This document shows, piece by piece, positions 47,401 to 59,593 of a stretch of DNA of 64,000 nt. The notes under the pieces were generated by a model. It saw only the letters and a list, made by a program, of their open reading frames with translations, searched no databases and had not been told where the DNA came from. The position numbers and the translations under genes were made by a program. The DNA comes from Pratylenchus scribneri (taxonomy: Eukaryota; Nematoda; Chromadorea; Rhabditida; Pratylenchidae). Within the stretch, counting starts at the first letter, position 1, and every line of letters begins with the position of its first letter. The stretch lies in NCBI GenBank assembly GCA_030063045.1, contig JAQSEB010000031.1, positions 1,364,001 through 1,428,000 on the forward strand. The letters run 5' to 3'.

Positions 47401-48717
47401 CAGAGTTGGTTCAGTCTCAAAACCAATCACTGCCGCGGCAATTTTATTGCGTATTTTTGCAAATTTATTTTATAATTGACTTATTTTTATTAGTAATTGA
47501 CAAGGGAAAATTAACATTGGATCAGCGTGTTTTTGGTCCAGGCAATTCCATTTTTGGTTGATTAAAATATTTTCATTCATGATTTGCCTATTTTCCCAAA
47601 AAAGGTGATGAATTTGGAAGAAAAGTTCCCTATGGGAAATGGGTCACCGAAATCACTGTCCGGCATTTACTTGAACATACTTCTGGTAATTCAGATGGAA
47701 TTGAATTATTTTTGTATATTTTTTAAAGGTGGATGGAACAATGTTGATTCGGATCCAGCCTGGTTGATGCCAACCAAAAGTACGCCAGAATTGATTGAAA
47801 AGGTTTTAGCCGAACAAACGTTGATTGTGCGGCCGGGAAAGGCGTGGATTTATTCAAATTTTGGCTATCAACTGCTTGGATATATCATTGAACGAATCAG
47901 TGGACTAAGTTATGAACAATTTGTGAAGAAAAACATTTGGGAAAAGGTTGGGGTCAGAGACATTCAAGTGGCCAGACCAACACTTTCAGAGAAGTCCAGG
48001 TGATTTTTTAAGGGGGGAAATATTCTTCCTATTTATTTTGATCTCTAGCTTTATAGGCGCGAAGTGCTTTATGTCTGTTTTTTGTAAACCAATGAATGAC
48101 ATGACCCCTTCCATTCCATTACAGTATATGGCTGGCGGCAATCGAGTTGGATTCAATCCATATGACCTTTTGCCGGCCGAACGAATTGGTTTTAATTCAT
48201 TCATTCATTCAATGAATCCAATTCATTTTATCTTTTAATAGGCCCCTGGGGAGGATGGATTGCTTCTCCCATTGAATTACTTCGTTTAATGGCATATTTT
48301 GATGGATTTAAGCGGAGGCCAGATTTATTGAGTGATTGGGCAATAAAGGAGTGGGCATTGCCGACGGCAGCATCAAATGATACGTAAATGAAAATAATAC
48401 TGTATCAAAAATAATAATAATTAGTTATGGTCTTGGCTGGTCATTGAATATAATGGGCTTTAATGGATGGCAACATGATGGTAAAAATATTAATATTAAA
48501 TAATATTAATTAATTAATTAAAGGTCGAATGCCTGGTTCAGCATCAATGTTGGTTCGGCTGGACAATGGATTGGAAATGGCCGTTGTTGTTAACAAAGAA
48601 TACAGTGATAGGGACTTTTTCCATGAATTGGGCTATATTCTTCATCATATTGGCAATAATTGTGATTGGTGGAAGAATCCAAGCATTGATTTGTTCGCTG
48701 CTGCCGGAATTATTTAA
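44408..48717 (+). CDS. Secreted BTRD1-repeat plus serine beta-lactamase protein (polyglycine hydrolase-like)
   Basis: About 15 exons. It starts with a clear signal peptide (MISIFWPLIIAIFLHLNCAA). After a linker with a basic site (FRRFKRRALD) comes a region of several repeats resembling the bacterial tandem repeat domain BTRD1: GFRLISLCGYSV...ARYVGIWQKP, DYIAVQFRVF...CCAIWEYLPGH, and GRLQFVVLWSD. From about 46930 there is a class C/PBP-like domain, with FMRELDIPGLSVAISRDEQL, the SxxK motif FRVGSVSKPITAAAIL, LLEHTSG, the YxN motif WIYSNFGYQLLGY and the third motif WQHDGRMPG. All three catalytic boxes are present. Fungal polyglycine hydrolases have the same domain order. Three repeat copies and a MITE lie in introns. 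Exon borders near 48000-48130 are uncertain. Confidence 0.8.
44816..45360. repeat. Two copies of a dispersed MITE-like repeat in one intron
   Basis: A partial copy (about 44838-44965) and a longer copy (about 44996-45360) share AATAATGCCTA, CCTAATCGCCC and CCTATCAATCAAAT in the same order. A poly-G run of about 15 bases (45257-45271) is inside the longer copy. The third copy is inverted at 46580-46890. Confidence 0.85.
46580..46890. repeat. Inverted third copy of the dispersed repeat
   Basis: The reverse complement aligns with 44996-45360 over about 310 bp: ATCAATCAAATATTGCCTCA, CTGCCTTTTTAAACCCACCC, and the CTCGCC/GGGCGAG tract followed by CCTAAT(C/T)TAGG. It lies in a different intron of the same gene, so the two copies bracket five exons in inverted orientation. 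Confidence 0.85.
47177..47276. mobile_element. 100-bp MITE with TA duplication in a beta-lactamase gene intron
   Basis: The left end CCGTATTTCCTTTATTAG and the right end CTATTATTGCC...GGAAATACGG are inverted and nearly matching over about 22 bp (CCGTATTTCC[T/-]CTATTA.TTGCCC). TA flanks both sides (47175-47176, 47277-47278). It is too short to code and would form a hairpin. Confidence 0.85.
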
Positions 48718-49088
48718 TTTTTATTTGATTTAATTGTATTATAATTAATTATTACTTTTTCCCATAATAAATATCAAATATTGTTGTACTTTTTACAAAA
48801 TCCAACCTTCCTTCCATCCAAACGACAATTTTATTCCCTCATTTCCCACAAAACTCATTAGCGTTTTTGCTCAGTTGGCTTCCGTGTCCAAAGTAAAAAT
48901 AGACTGACCAAAACTATGACTTGTTGTCATTTTACTCGGTCGCCGGTCTTTTCCCCACGGCGGATTATTGGGTTTTTAAAATTAGGGTCGCCGAGCTTTT
49001 CCCCAAGGAACATTTGGCCGGAAAAAAAAAGACAAATTTGAGAAGCCGAAAGGGGTAAAATGGCAGGAAATGAGGGTGGCGAAGGAGG
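48718..49088. other. Intergenic, no gene seen
   Basis: The AT-rich 3' flank with AATAAA near 48765, then sequence upstream of the EGF-domain gene. The true 5' exon of that gene may lie here but I cannot identify it. Confidence 0.4.
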
Positions 49089-50444
49089 ATGGATTGGATG
49101 GGCAAGGAAATGTCCCAGAGGGGACACTCAAATGAAGAACCCCTTCACACGACAATAGTCGGCATTCCTCCATTTTGTGCCATCAATGACCATTATATTT
49201 CCCTCCAATTTTATAATAAAATAAATATTAAATGGCCAATCAAAGTGTTCTACAAATCCATTCCGTCGGTGGCGATTTACTCAGCATTGGTGTGTCCTCT
49301 CGTCTTATTTACGGTCAATTTTAATAACAAATTCATTGTATTTTATACTTTTAAAGAAGGCAGTCCATGCGATGCATTCCCATGCTGGAATGGTGGAACA
49401 TGCATTGAATTGCGCCGAAAAAAGACCAAAAATGGACATAAAATGAACACAAATAGTAGCACAATAAATTACATTTGCAAATGTACCCAATATTTTACCG
49501 GGGAACATTGTGGCGAACAAATATTGGTCAGTTGAATGAATTGGAATAGATGGGAGAGTGGTTTACTTATTTTGGTGGGATTATGAATAGATTAAACCTC
49601 TAGTTATTTTTATTGTTTTTCCCAACAAATTTCATTTTAATTTTTCAGCCCAATCCACGAAATTGCCAGGGGAAGATTATTTGCCCTCCGGGCACTTTCT
49701 GTTGGCCAGAATTGTTCGGTGAATGTATCCAATCGAGGAAAGAAATGATGGAAATGGAAGAAAAAGAAAGTAAAATATTCCAAATTATCGATGCCATAAT
49801 ATTCCTCCACCAATTCCTAACAGAGACCAAAAACATCAATTGTCCATTGATTTGCCAAAATGGTGGCATTTGTCTTCGTCTTGGCACGGCCCCTGGCCAT
49901 CTAGAATGTCTATGCCCTTCCAATTTTGCCGGTCCACTTTGTCAATGTTCTAATTTCCCTCCTCAAAATTAATTAAATTCAATAATTTCACATTTTCAGT
50001 CCCATCGACCCTTTCTGCCCCAATTTTGCCTGGTCTAATCCTTTTCTCCCTTTTACTATTCCTTTTGGCCATTCTTCTCATTTTTTGCCATGGATCGGCT
50101 TCATCTGGATTTTTCCTCCAAATGGGCCGAAAAAGGGCAAAAGGCCGAAAAGACAGTCGAAAATGGCCTTTGCTTGAATTGGAAGAAGAAAATGGGGAGG
50201 AAATGGATTGCGGAGATGATTTGGAAATGAGGCAAATTCAAATTGAATGAATCCATTTTAATTATCATTCCAATTTTTCAGGGAATGCCGTCCATCTTCA
50301 TCAACATTCCTTCCATCCAATTCTTGCCAATCATCCATGGCTTTGGCCACTCCATTTTCCCTCAAAAATTCTATTCAAATTCAAAAAGACGAAACATTTG
50401 GATTTGGCCAATTCAAAAATGATTCCAAAATTGTGCACATTTAA
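49089..50444 (+). CDS. Single-pass membrane protein with EGF-like domains
   Basis: The first EGF-like domain is CDAFPCWNGGTCIEL ... YICKCTQYFTGEHC (about 49365-49515). A Cys-rich linker follows (NCQGKIICPPGTFCWPELFG). A second EGF-like domain reads CPLICQNGGICLRL ... LECLCPSNFAGPLC (about 49840-49950). After an intron, the transmembrane helix is LILFSLLLFLLAILLIFC, followed by a basic stop-transfer (RKRAKGRKDSRK) and an acidic cytosolic tail. A final exon ending at 50444 is reached only through a GC-AG intron (50231-50280); otherwise the frame stops at 50250. The 5' end is not resolved, because the frame from 49089 is not convincing as a signal peptide. The domain order suggests a cell-surface receptor or ligand. 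I do not recognise the orthologue. Confidence 0.65.
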
Positions 50445-51320
50445 TATTAAAAAATGCTCAACATTTTCCTCATTTTTATAAATATTATATTTCCAATTAA
50501 TTGGTCCATTTTATTCGATTTTGGCTTCATCATTTCCTTCTCTTTTTTTCAATTCCAAATTGAATATTCCCCGGTTTCCCACCCCTTCCTTTTCCATTGT
50601 TTTATCCAATTTTTCCCTCCATTCGCCCCTTCCATTTTGGCCTCATAATCCGCTAATCAGAAAATCTGCAGCCAGCCTCTTTTGGCCTTCGGCAAAAAAT
50701 GAATGAAAAGAGGGAAAGGGTCGGGTATTGTGTCTGGCCATTCCCACGGTGGCCAAATTTGGGTTTGCCCAAAAAAATGAGGAGGCTTTGGAATGAATGC
50801 CAGAATTGAGAATTTGGGAAATTGAGAAGAGTTTTCGCCGACAAACAAATTGGGCCGAATATTTGCTGGCACCAAAAATGTGAGGAATTAATTGGCCGAA
50901 TACATTCCCTCCCCCACCCCTCAAACACCTTTTTTTTTGTCCGTAAAAAGTTCATTTCTGTTTTTGTTCCAATCAAACAAAACGACCGGCCGCCCTTTTT
51001 GGCCATTTCTCGGATTTCTTCTCCTTTTCCCAAAATTTTCTCGCCTTTCTCCCTCCTCCCCTCCCCTCGGGGGCAGTTTGCATAATTCAATCTCCTTTCC
51101 CCAACCCTTTCCTAACAAAAATAACATTTTGGACGGCGGCTTCGACTCGCGTGGGGCCCTTTCCCCCCTCCTTTCCCGTCAGTTGCACAATTGCCTCGGT
51201 CAGCGTCAATCCAATTTTTGTGCCATTCCCCAAAGCAATCCATTCCTCCCGTTTATTCATTCATTCATTCAATTCTTTCATTTTCATCAATTCATTTTGG
51301 CCGCTTTATCTTTGCGCCAG
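50445..51320. other. Intergenic, no gene seen
   Basis: Pyrimidine-rich stretches and long overlapping open frames on both strands caused by skewed composition. None shows a domain. Presumably upstream of the ligand-gated channel gene. Confidence 0.45.
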
Positions 51321-54300
51321 ATGCCCCCATTTTCCACTTCCTCCTCCACCCTTTGTCTGGCTTCAAAGCTTCTTCTCCTTCTTTTCATGTCCTTTTGGCC
51401 TTGGACCGGAAACCCATCTGCGCATATTCTTGGCGGTAAATTACTCCTTTGGGATTGTTGTCTATCCCAAATTCGATCAAATTCAAGATGAATTCCATCA
51501 ACGCCTTTTGAATGGCCTTTTCCACCACTATGATCGCCGTATTCAGCCAAATGAAGCCCAACATATCCTCCATCCAGTCCGAATCAATGTCACAATTGTT
51601 TTGGGAATTCTTATCGAAATGGTTCCACCCTCCCAATACATTTTAATCATTTTTTTGTGAATTTTCAGCGGGAAAATGAACAAGTGGCAGCTTACGTAAT
51701 TTCGCATACTCAGGTGACCAAAATGAAAAGATTGATGCATTTTTTGATTGTTGGAAAACAATACAATTCTTTTCGGGAAAGAACTTATTTACAATTATTA
51801 TTACAATCGCAATTACAAATTAGAATTACAATTACAATCGCAATTACAACTTAGAATTACAATTACAATCGCAATTACAACTTAGAATTACAATTACAAT
51901 CGCAATTACAACTTAGAATTACAATTACAATTACAACTTAGAATTTACAATTACAATCGCAATTACAACTTAGAATTTACAATTACAATCGCAATTACAA
52001 TTTAGAATTACAATTACAATCGCAATTACAACTTAGAATTTACAATTACAATTACAATTACAACTTAGAATTTACAATTACAATCGCAATTACAACTTAG
52101 AATTTACAATTACAATCGCAATTACAATTACAACTTAGAATTACAATTACAATCGCAATTACAACTTAGAATTTACAATTACAATCGCAATTACAACTTA
52201 GAATTTACAATTACAATCGCAATTACAACTTAGAATTTACAATTACAATCGCAATTACAAATTAGAATTACAATTACAATCGCAATTACAAATTAGAATT
52301 ACAATTACAATCGCAATTACAACTTAGAAATTACAATTACAATCTTAAAATTACAATCACAATTATAAATTTTACAATTACTACAACAACATTAAATTTG
52401 GTAAAGCCAAACATATTCCCCAAAAAAATTTAGCGATGGCGCGACAAAAGATTAACTTGGAATCCGTCACAGCATGGAAATGTGACGGAATTAATTGTGC
52501 CGGCCAAGGCCATTTGGCAACCAAAAATTTTTGTCTATAATTCGATGGACACTAAAGATATGCTTTCCGATGATAAATACGATGCTCGATTGAGGCATAC
52601 CGGCGAAGTGAAGGTATTGTGAATTGGAGGTGGCCAAAATGCTCAATTAATGCGCCCAAAGGTGAATATTCCCCAATATGTGACTTGCACTTGCCGATTG
52701 GGCATCGAATTATTCCCATTTGATACTCAATTTTGTGCTGTCGCATTGGCCTCCCCTTTGTTGACGATCGACGAAATGGAGGTGGGAATGGGAGATGGCC
52801 AAAGGCCAATTCAATTTGCGTGAACTAAATCCCCCCATTTCCACTTTTTTGTGAGAGCATTTTCTCCATTTCCTCTATTCTTTTTTTAATGCCAACTTTA
52901 CGCCCACTCTTCAACTTTTTCTTATTGTTCAAGGACAAATTTGGAAAAAAGGATCAAAGTTCAATTTCAACCACAAAAACAAAACAATTTTTTATGGCCA
53001 TTAATAGATTTAATAATGAATTCATGCCATTTCTTTATTTCTTGTAAATAAAGGGGGCACTATGGATTTATTAATACAAATTAATGTCCAAAAATAATTC
53101 CAAATATGCTAAATTTCAGGTTCATTCCAATCAACCTCCAAATGAAAGTTATTTTGCCGGCAATTCTGAATGGAATTTGATAAATGTTTCCGTTCGGGAT
53201 ATGCATTATTTGGAGGAGGGCGAATATCGTTCCGAGGTCCATCCAAATCCCTCCAAATTATTTTGCCCAATTGGTTTTTAGGTTCATTATGTTTTCCATC
53301 TTCGTCGCCGTCCTATTTTCTATATAATTGTCATTGTCGTCCCAATTTTCCTCATTTCTGCTCTTTCCATTCTTGGAATATTCACCCCTGGCTCAAATGA
53401 TGGGCCCCGGAGTGAAAAGGTGCGCGTTGAGGAACCGGTTGGAATTTTAATGGGGCAAAATTGGGGGCCACGGGAATGGCAGAATTAATTGGGAATTTGA
53501 ATGAATTTGGCATTCCAGGTTTCACTGGGTTTGGGCAGTTTGTTGGCAATGACCGTTTTGTTGGGCATCGTCGCCGGGGTTAGTACCCCCAATTTACATA
53601 CATCCAAATTCATTCTTAATTGAATTAATCCAAAATAGGCTATGCCCAAATCCAATTCAATTCCATTGCTTGGCTATTACATTTTATCGGTCATTTTGTT
53701 ATGTGCCGTCGCCGTGGCCATCTCAATGGCTTTTATGACAGCCTCAAAAAGATATGTGGACAATGCACAAGTGCCAAGCCAATTGACCTACAGAATATCG
53801 TTGGTGCGGCCGAGGCTGAAGAATGCAGCCAGACGAATTGAAAGGGCCGCAGGGGGAGGAGGAAATGGGAGTGAAGGAGGGGGAATGGGCAAGGAAAGAT
53901 TGGGCCGTCGAAAATCATTGGGCGAACAATTGATGGGCATACGGTTCACGGAATTCTATCAAGGTTGGCTCGGATGGGCCAAAAATTTGTGCAAATAATC
54001 AATTCAGAACCAGATCAACCAACGGAGGAAGAGGAGAATTCGAGGGACAAAGTTTGGAAACGGCAAATGAATTATGGAAGCATTGGCGGGGAAGATGAAG
54101 GAGGGCGACAACAAAATGGGACTGCGGGAGTACGGTTGAGGGTGCCGAATGGGGATGTGGAGGGAGGGGCTGGCAGAGGGACAACAGCAATGAGAAGATT
54201 GACCACTGGAGCCGGGTATAAATATTATTGAGAACAATTGAATTTATGAATGAAATTGTAGGGAAACATTGACTGCCGGGGATCGACTCAGTCTGGAACT

Positions 54301-54583
54301 TTCCCTAATTCGATCAATGCTCGCATTTGTGGCCGATTCTCAGCGAATATTCCGAACCAAATTGAAAAGGGAAGAAACGCGCGAGAAGGTGAGAAATTGG
54401 AGAATATTGGGATTCATTCATTCAAAAAATATTAAGATTGAACGAGAATGGGCCCGCGTTTTCATGAAATTGGACTATGTTTGTTTGGCCGTATTCCAAC
54501 TGCTCAATTTGTTCAGTTTGCTCTTTTTCCTCAAATTTGCTTGGGCAGATTCGCCAAGGGAACCGGATCGACCACTCGTTTAA
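51321..54583 (+). CDS. Cys-loop ligand-gated ion channel subunit (nicotinic-like, cation type)
   Basis: A pentameric receptor subunit. ATG 51321 opens a signal peptide (LASKLLLLLFMSFWPW). The ligand domain begins FHQRLLNGLFHHYDRRIQPN. It then has KRLTWNPSQHGNVTELIVPA, IWQPKIFVYNSMD and the Cys-loop CRLGIELFPFDTQFC (13 residues between cysteines). Pre-M1 is HYVFHLRRRPIFYI. M2 is preceded by SEK, and SLGLGSLLAMTVLLGIVAG lines the pore; the Glu before Lys favours cation selectivity. M3 is YYILSVILLCAVAVAISMAF. A Gly/Arg-rich M3-M4 loop follows, and M4 (LDYVCLAVFQLLNLFSLLFF) ends the protein at 54583. Loop C has no vicinal cysteine pair, so it is not a nicotinic alpha subunit. The ligand is unknown; nematode lgc/acr families are the likely home. 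Confidence 0.85.
51790..52350. repeat. Satellite array in the ligand-gated channel intron
   Basis: About 18 units of the same 31/32-bp satellite as at 5.1 and 16.1 kb, in the same orientation, with some shortened units (ACAATTACAATTACAATTAC) and CAAATTAG variants. It lies inside the intron at about 51713-52432, between exons of the ligand-binding domain. Confidence 0.95.
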
Positions 54584-54851
54584 TCAATTTTATTATTTAT
54601 TTTGTACATGGCCACCTCATTTTTAATTAATAACTAATTCCCTTCATTGAAGGAACCAATAAAAATTGCACATTATCAAAATAATTCACCTAAATATATT
54701 ATTTTCTCATTTTTCAATATGTTTATCGCACAATATTGCATCATAATTCTGTGCTTCTGATCTGGAGAAGGCAACGAAATTTGTACAAATACATTTAAAA
54801 GTAAAAAAACAATCAAAAGGGCAGTTTTGGGGAGGAAAATGGGATCATCCA

Positions 54852-57648
54852 TCACCAAACTGCACATCTCCTCTCTGGGTTCAATTTGGCGCCGGCTGGA
54901 CAATGAAAAGCCTTGGCAAATTCTGGTTGATTCACAACAACACCATTCACTCGATATCGATACGGCGAATGTGGATCAGTTAGAATTTGTCGAATCAATG
55001 TTTCTGGTTTTGTATGGCCGCACCTTATTAGATTTAAATGAATATAATTGAGAAATATTAAATGCTTTTCCTTACCATGTTTGCGCATAACTTATGAAGA
55101 ATAATTGTTCATTGTCGTATCGCTCAAAACCGGGCAGTCGCTTTTCCTCTCGGCCCAATTTCCGTAAATAGGCTCGATAGGCGGCCAATGCCTGTTTTAT
55201 TCCCCCATTATCGGCTATATTTTCCCCTTGGGTGAGAATGCCATTCACCCGCAAATTCGTGTCTGGCACTTCGAATGAGGAATATTGGTCAATTATGCAT
55301 TTCTGCAAATTAATTAATTAATTCCTCATTTTTAATTCCAATCCACTTGCCTTCCTTTCGATGAATCTATTTTGGGTGCTTGGATCCCACCAATCCTTCA
55401 AATTGCCGATTCCATCAAATTGTGCCCCCTGGTCATCGAATCCATGTGTGATTTCATGTCCAATCACCGCCCCAATTCCACCGTAATTGACCGCTTTTGG
55501 GAATGATTGATCAAAGAAAGGTGCCTGCAAAATTGCCGCGGGGAATGCTAAAATTGAAGGAATAATATATTTTGGCAATTTTAAACGAACTAATTGCATT
55601 TTTGACGCCAGAATAGAATGCATTCACGACGGCACTGCTTGTGCCGAATTCCTCTCTGTCCACCTCCTCAATCAATCGACGGAATGCTTTTTTCTGTGCC
55701 CAAATGCTGGCTTTTTCAACTTGTAATGCATAATGGTCCGTTGAATCCAATGTGAAATTTTCATAATATTCGTCCAATTTCGTGTCGTTGTAGAGGAAAT
55801 CGGGGAATCCAATTAAACTTAACATTTGTTCAGCTAAAAATAACCAAAAATTGTTCAATTCTTCAATCAAATCCACCTTTTTCCAATGCCGTTTCCTTTG
55901 TTCCTTTGTCCATCCAATCATTCAATCCCAACATTTCCCTAAATGACATTCTCAAATCTTCGATCATTTCCAGTGCCGCCGCCTTGCTCGACCGATCGAA
56001 ATGTTTTCTCACGTACATTGCCCCGCTCGCATAACTCATTCTGGTCGATGCGGCCGATGAACAATCTTTCCATCGGGGACTTTTTGCCTTTTTGCCGAGA
56101 AAATCGCGCAAAAATTCCTGTTGAATGTCATCGTATCGTTCATCCAATTGGAAGGACCAGGCTGAGGCATATCTCCAAAACACATAATTGGCCACAATTC
56201 TTTTGTCTGTTCGCCGTAAAAGGTCAGAAAGTCGATCGAAGAATTCGGGCTCGGCCAAAATGACCTCGGGATCGGAGGCCAAATAATCGCGCATATCCTC
56301 TGGGACAAGCCATTGGAAATAAATGGTCCAATTCATCAATGGGAATATTCCATTCATGTCAGAAAGGCGGCGAACATTGTACCTGAATGAATGATTAAAT
56401 AATAATGAATGAATGGAAATATTCAATTGAACGAACATTTTTGTGTAATTTCTCCTTTCCTCATCCGGTACCAATATTTGGGCGAATTCCTTCTCAAACT
56501 GGACAATTTCGTCCACCTCCTTTCCAATTTCCTCCTTCGATCGTGCCAATCCAGCATCGGCCGCAAATGAATGAATCTAAAATAGAATGAAATTAATTTA
56601 AATGTCAATGTCAATATCCCTTATCCCACCTTTTGTTTCATATAATTTGCGTATGCCTTCATCTGTTTTCCATGCCTTGTTTCATTCAAATAATAATCCC
56701 TTGCTCCGGACCCCAATCCCAATCCGCCCTGGTCAAAATTCAATAATCTTCGGCTAACATTCTTTTGGTCCAATGAAACATAAACATCAATAAAAACGTC
56801 GATTGCCCTGGATTGGCCAACATCCACCAACAATTTGGTCAAATCGAAATTATCCGAATGCCATTTTGTGCGATGAATTATTGGCCAAAATCCGTATTCC
56901 TCAATTCGGTTCAACAATTCCGAACTTTTTCGTGCATTCAAATCCTGCACATCCATACAACCTTTGTACAATGATTTCAATTGATTTATGGCACGAGAGG
57001 AGGAGGGCTCCGGGTCTTCGAATAATTCTATAAAAATTAATTTATGTTTTGTTTTGACTAATTTGATTTGGATTTACCCCTCATTTCATTGTTCACTTTT
57101 TCGCGCAATTCACTAAAATGACCGTAGGAAGTGAGATCATCTGGGATGGGATTATTTGCTACCCATTTGCCGCAGGCAAACTCAAAAAAATCTACAAAAA
57201 TGAAATATAAATCATTTTTTGGGTATAATTCACCTTCGCATGGATCGACCCTCTCATCAACGGATTGCCGAAAAAGGGCGGCAGCCCTTTGGAATCCGGG
57301 GCCGGCGTCCACTTCGATGATTTGATTTTCAAGTCGATTTTCCTCTTGAATTGGTGGTAATGGATCGTGAAGGGAAAGCATTGGATGGGCCATCATTGGA
57401 GGGGGGTGGGGCAATAAATGGCGATTGGATGGGATGGATGAGGAAAAATTGGCATTCAAATGGAGGGGAGAGGGTGGTCGAGAAGCGGATTGGCCCTTTT
57501 CATCTGGAGGAGAACATTAATTGAATGGAAAATGAATTGTAAAAACCATTTTGGGCAGCCGGCATTGAACGCATTGAGGGAAGGCAGGTGGCAACGGGGC
57601 CTCCAAGCAAGAAAAGTGCCGTGGAAAGAAGCAAAGCAGAAGGAGACA
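54852..57648 (-). CDS. Secreted M13 metallopeptidase (neprilysin family)
   Basis: A zinc peptidase that cleaves small peptides at hydrophobic residues. ATG at 57648 gives a cleavable signal peptide (MSPSALLLSTALFLLGGPVA), so it is secreted rather than membrane anchored. A Pro-rich linker leads to the M13 N-domain (DERVDPCEDFFEFACGKWVA). The catalytic part has VNAFYSGVKN, AFPAAILQAPFFD and GAVIGHEITHGFDDQGAQFD (HExxH zinc site). GENIADNGGIKQALAAYRAY gives the ExxxD third zinc ligand. The tail HCPAGAKLNPERRCAVW carries the conserved C-terminal CxxW. Ten or so exons. All catalytic residues are intact. Nematodes have many nep genes and the orthologue is not assigned. Confidence 0.92.
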
Positions 57649-59593
57649 TTTTTTTGGAAAAATGTTGAAAATGTTTTGAATGGAATAAGTTTGAGTGAAT
57701 TTGAATTGTGCACACTGAAAATGGACAAATGAAGTCAAATTCTCAATGGAGGGGTGGGAGGACACTTCCCCAATGGCATATCCCCATTTCCATTTCCCCC
57801 AATTTATTTATTTGAATGCGGAATTGCGTTGTTCCTTTTGGCCCATTTCCTTCCTTCCTTCCTCAAAGAACAATGGTCGTCGAAACCAAAAGATGGCGAT
57901 GAGGCCAAATGCCAAATGAAAGGGCAAAAATGGAAGAGGAAAAGTCATTCATTCATCGGAGGAAATCAGCCACAATCATCATTTTTTGGGGACTGAATGG
58001 GCCCTCGAAAAAGTTTATCCAATTTATTGCCCCAATCAAAGGGGCAAAAACGAATCTAATTTGAGCAAAGAAAACCGGTAGACCGAAATGAAAGGTGAAC
58101 GATGAATTTTCGGAAAAAGGGGGCCAAAGACTGTGGGAAATATGCACTTTGATGAAGGATTTTGGGTGGAGGGGACAAAAATAATGGCAAAAGATTAATC
58201 AAATTAGGCCCATTTTGAGGAGGAGACCAGTGAAAATAACAAAAAAAATTTGTTTTTTTTTTTGGGAAATGGACAAAAAAATGTTAGTTAGAAATAATGA
58301 AAATTTGGGCGACGAAGCTTTTAAATGAATTTTGGGTTGGAAAATGGACACAAAGGGACAAAAGAAAAGAATGGAAGAGTTTTTGGCCAAAATAAGTAAG
58401 CCGCCGAAATCGGATCATCTATTCAGAGAGAAGGAGGAATGGAATGGACCAAGAAAATAAATGAATGAAGGTGGACTTTGGGAAGAATGGGAAAAATAGG
58501 CGGAACGGAAATGAATGGAAGAATAATTAATTATTAATTGGATGGGAAGAAATAAACCGATTTGGCGCATTCCCCCACCCAATTTATGAGATTGATTGAT
58601 CGACTGCCCTATTCCCGAATTAATATTCAATTGAAATTGGATTGAGCTCATCATTTTGCCCTTTGATTGATTAATTATTCCTCCAATTTTTGGTCAATTT
58701 TAATTTTGTAATTTTTCGTCTATTTTTATCATTCCAATTCATTAATAATTTTGGGTTTTGGGAACAGTTTAGAGTTCGTGCGCGGTGTAAAAAAAGGGGG
58801 GAATAAAGGATGGATGAATGAATGGATGGGATCGATCAATCCTACCCAAAACTCCTTCATTCTTTCTCGATTTAAGTCGATTTGCGCATTGAGTTGGTTT
58901 TGGGCGCCATGTGGAGGAAGGAAATGAATGGATTTTGGGTGGAGGATCCAGTTTATTTTTAATATATAAAATTGAACGTGGATGAACGAAGAATGAACGC
59001 AAAATGGGGGAATAAATTGCGCAATTCCAGCAGAGGAATGGACAATTGGAGAATGGGCAAAAAATAAATGAATGATCTGGTTTGGTTTGGATTGGTTTAA
59101 GCAGGGGCAATGGATATTAGAAAAGGGAGAAGGGATGGACATGGATTTGGATGGATTTGGATTGAATGGAAGGGAGGGGGGGGGATATGGTCCGGGTTTT
59201 GGATTAGCTCATTCCGGGTTTTTGACTGGCTCTTGATTCTCGTAAATATGGAAGGGGAAAAGAGGAATTGTCGCCGATCGAATTTCATTTCCCTCCCTTT
59301 GAATATCCCCTGGAGGGTTGTGGGCGGCCATTGACGCAGAAGGGACATTTTGGTGATGAGGAAGGTGATCAGGGAAAGGGGGGATAAGGGGACATTTGGC
59401 GACGAAAAGGAATGTGCCGAATTATTTTGTCCAAAGAGAGGAATTCATCAACAGCAGCAGAGATCACCCTGCTGGAATGATTTTGGCTATTTTTGGAACA
59501 AACAAATATTTAGTAAAAAATAATAATATTTAAGCATTGAATATTGGCCATATAATTTATTGCACAAATTTAATTGGAAAAATTCATCAAAAT
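57649..59593. other. Intergenic, no convincing gene
   Basis: Nearly 2 kb upstream of the neprilysin gene and downstream of the carboxypeptidase fragment. The minus-strand open frames at 58729-59142 and 59097-59348 are Pro/Ser/His-rich low-complexity reads. Possible regulatory DNA; nothing specific was seen. Confidence 0.5.

Noticed and set aside
50653..51090. Minus-strand frame of 145 residues opposite the channel upstream region
   Set aside because: Skewed base composition opens frames on both strands here; no domain is seen.
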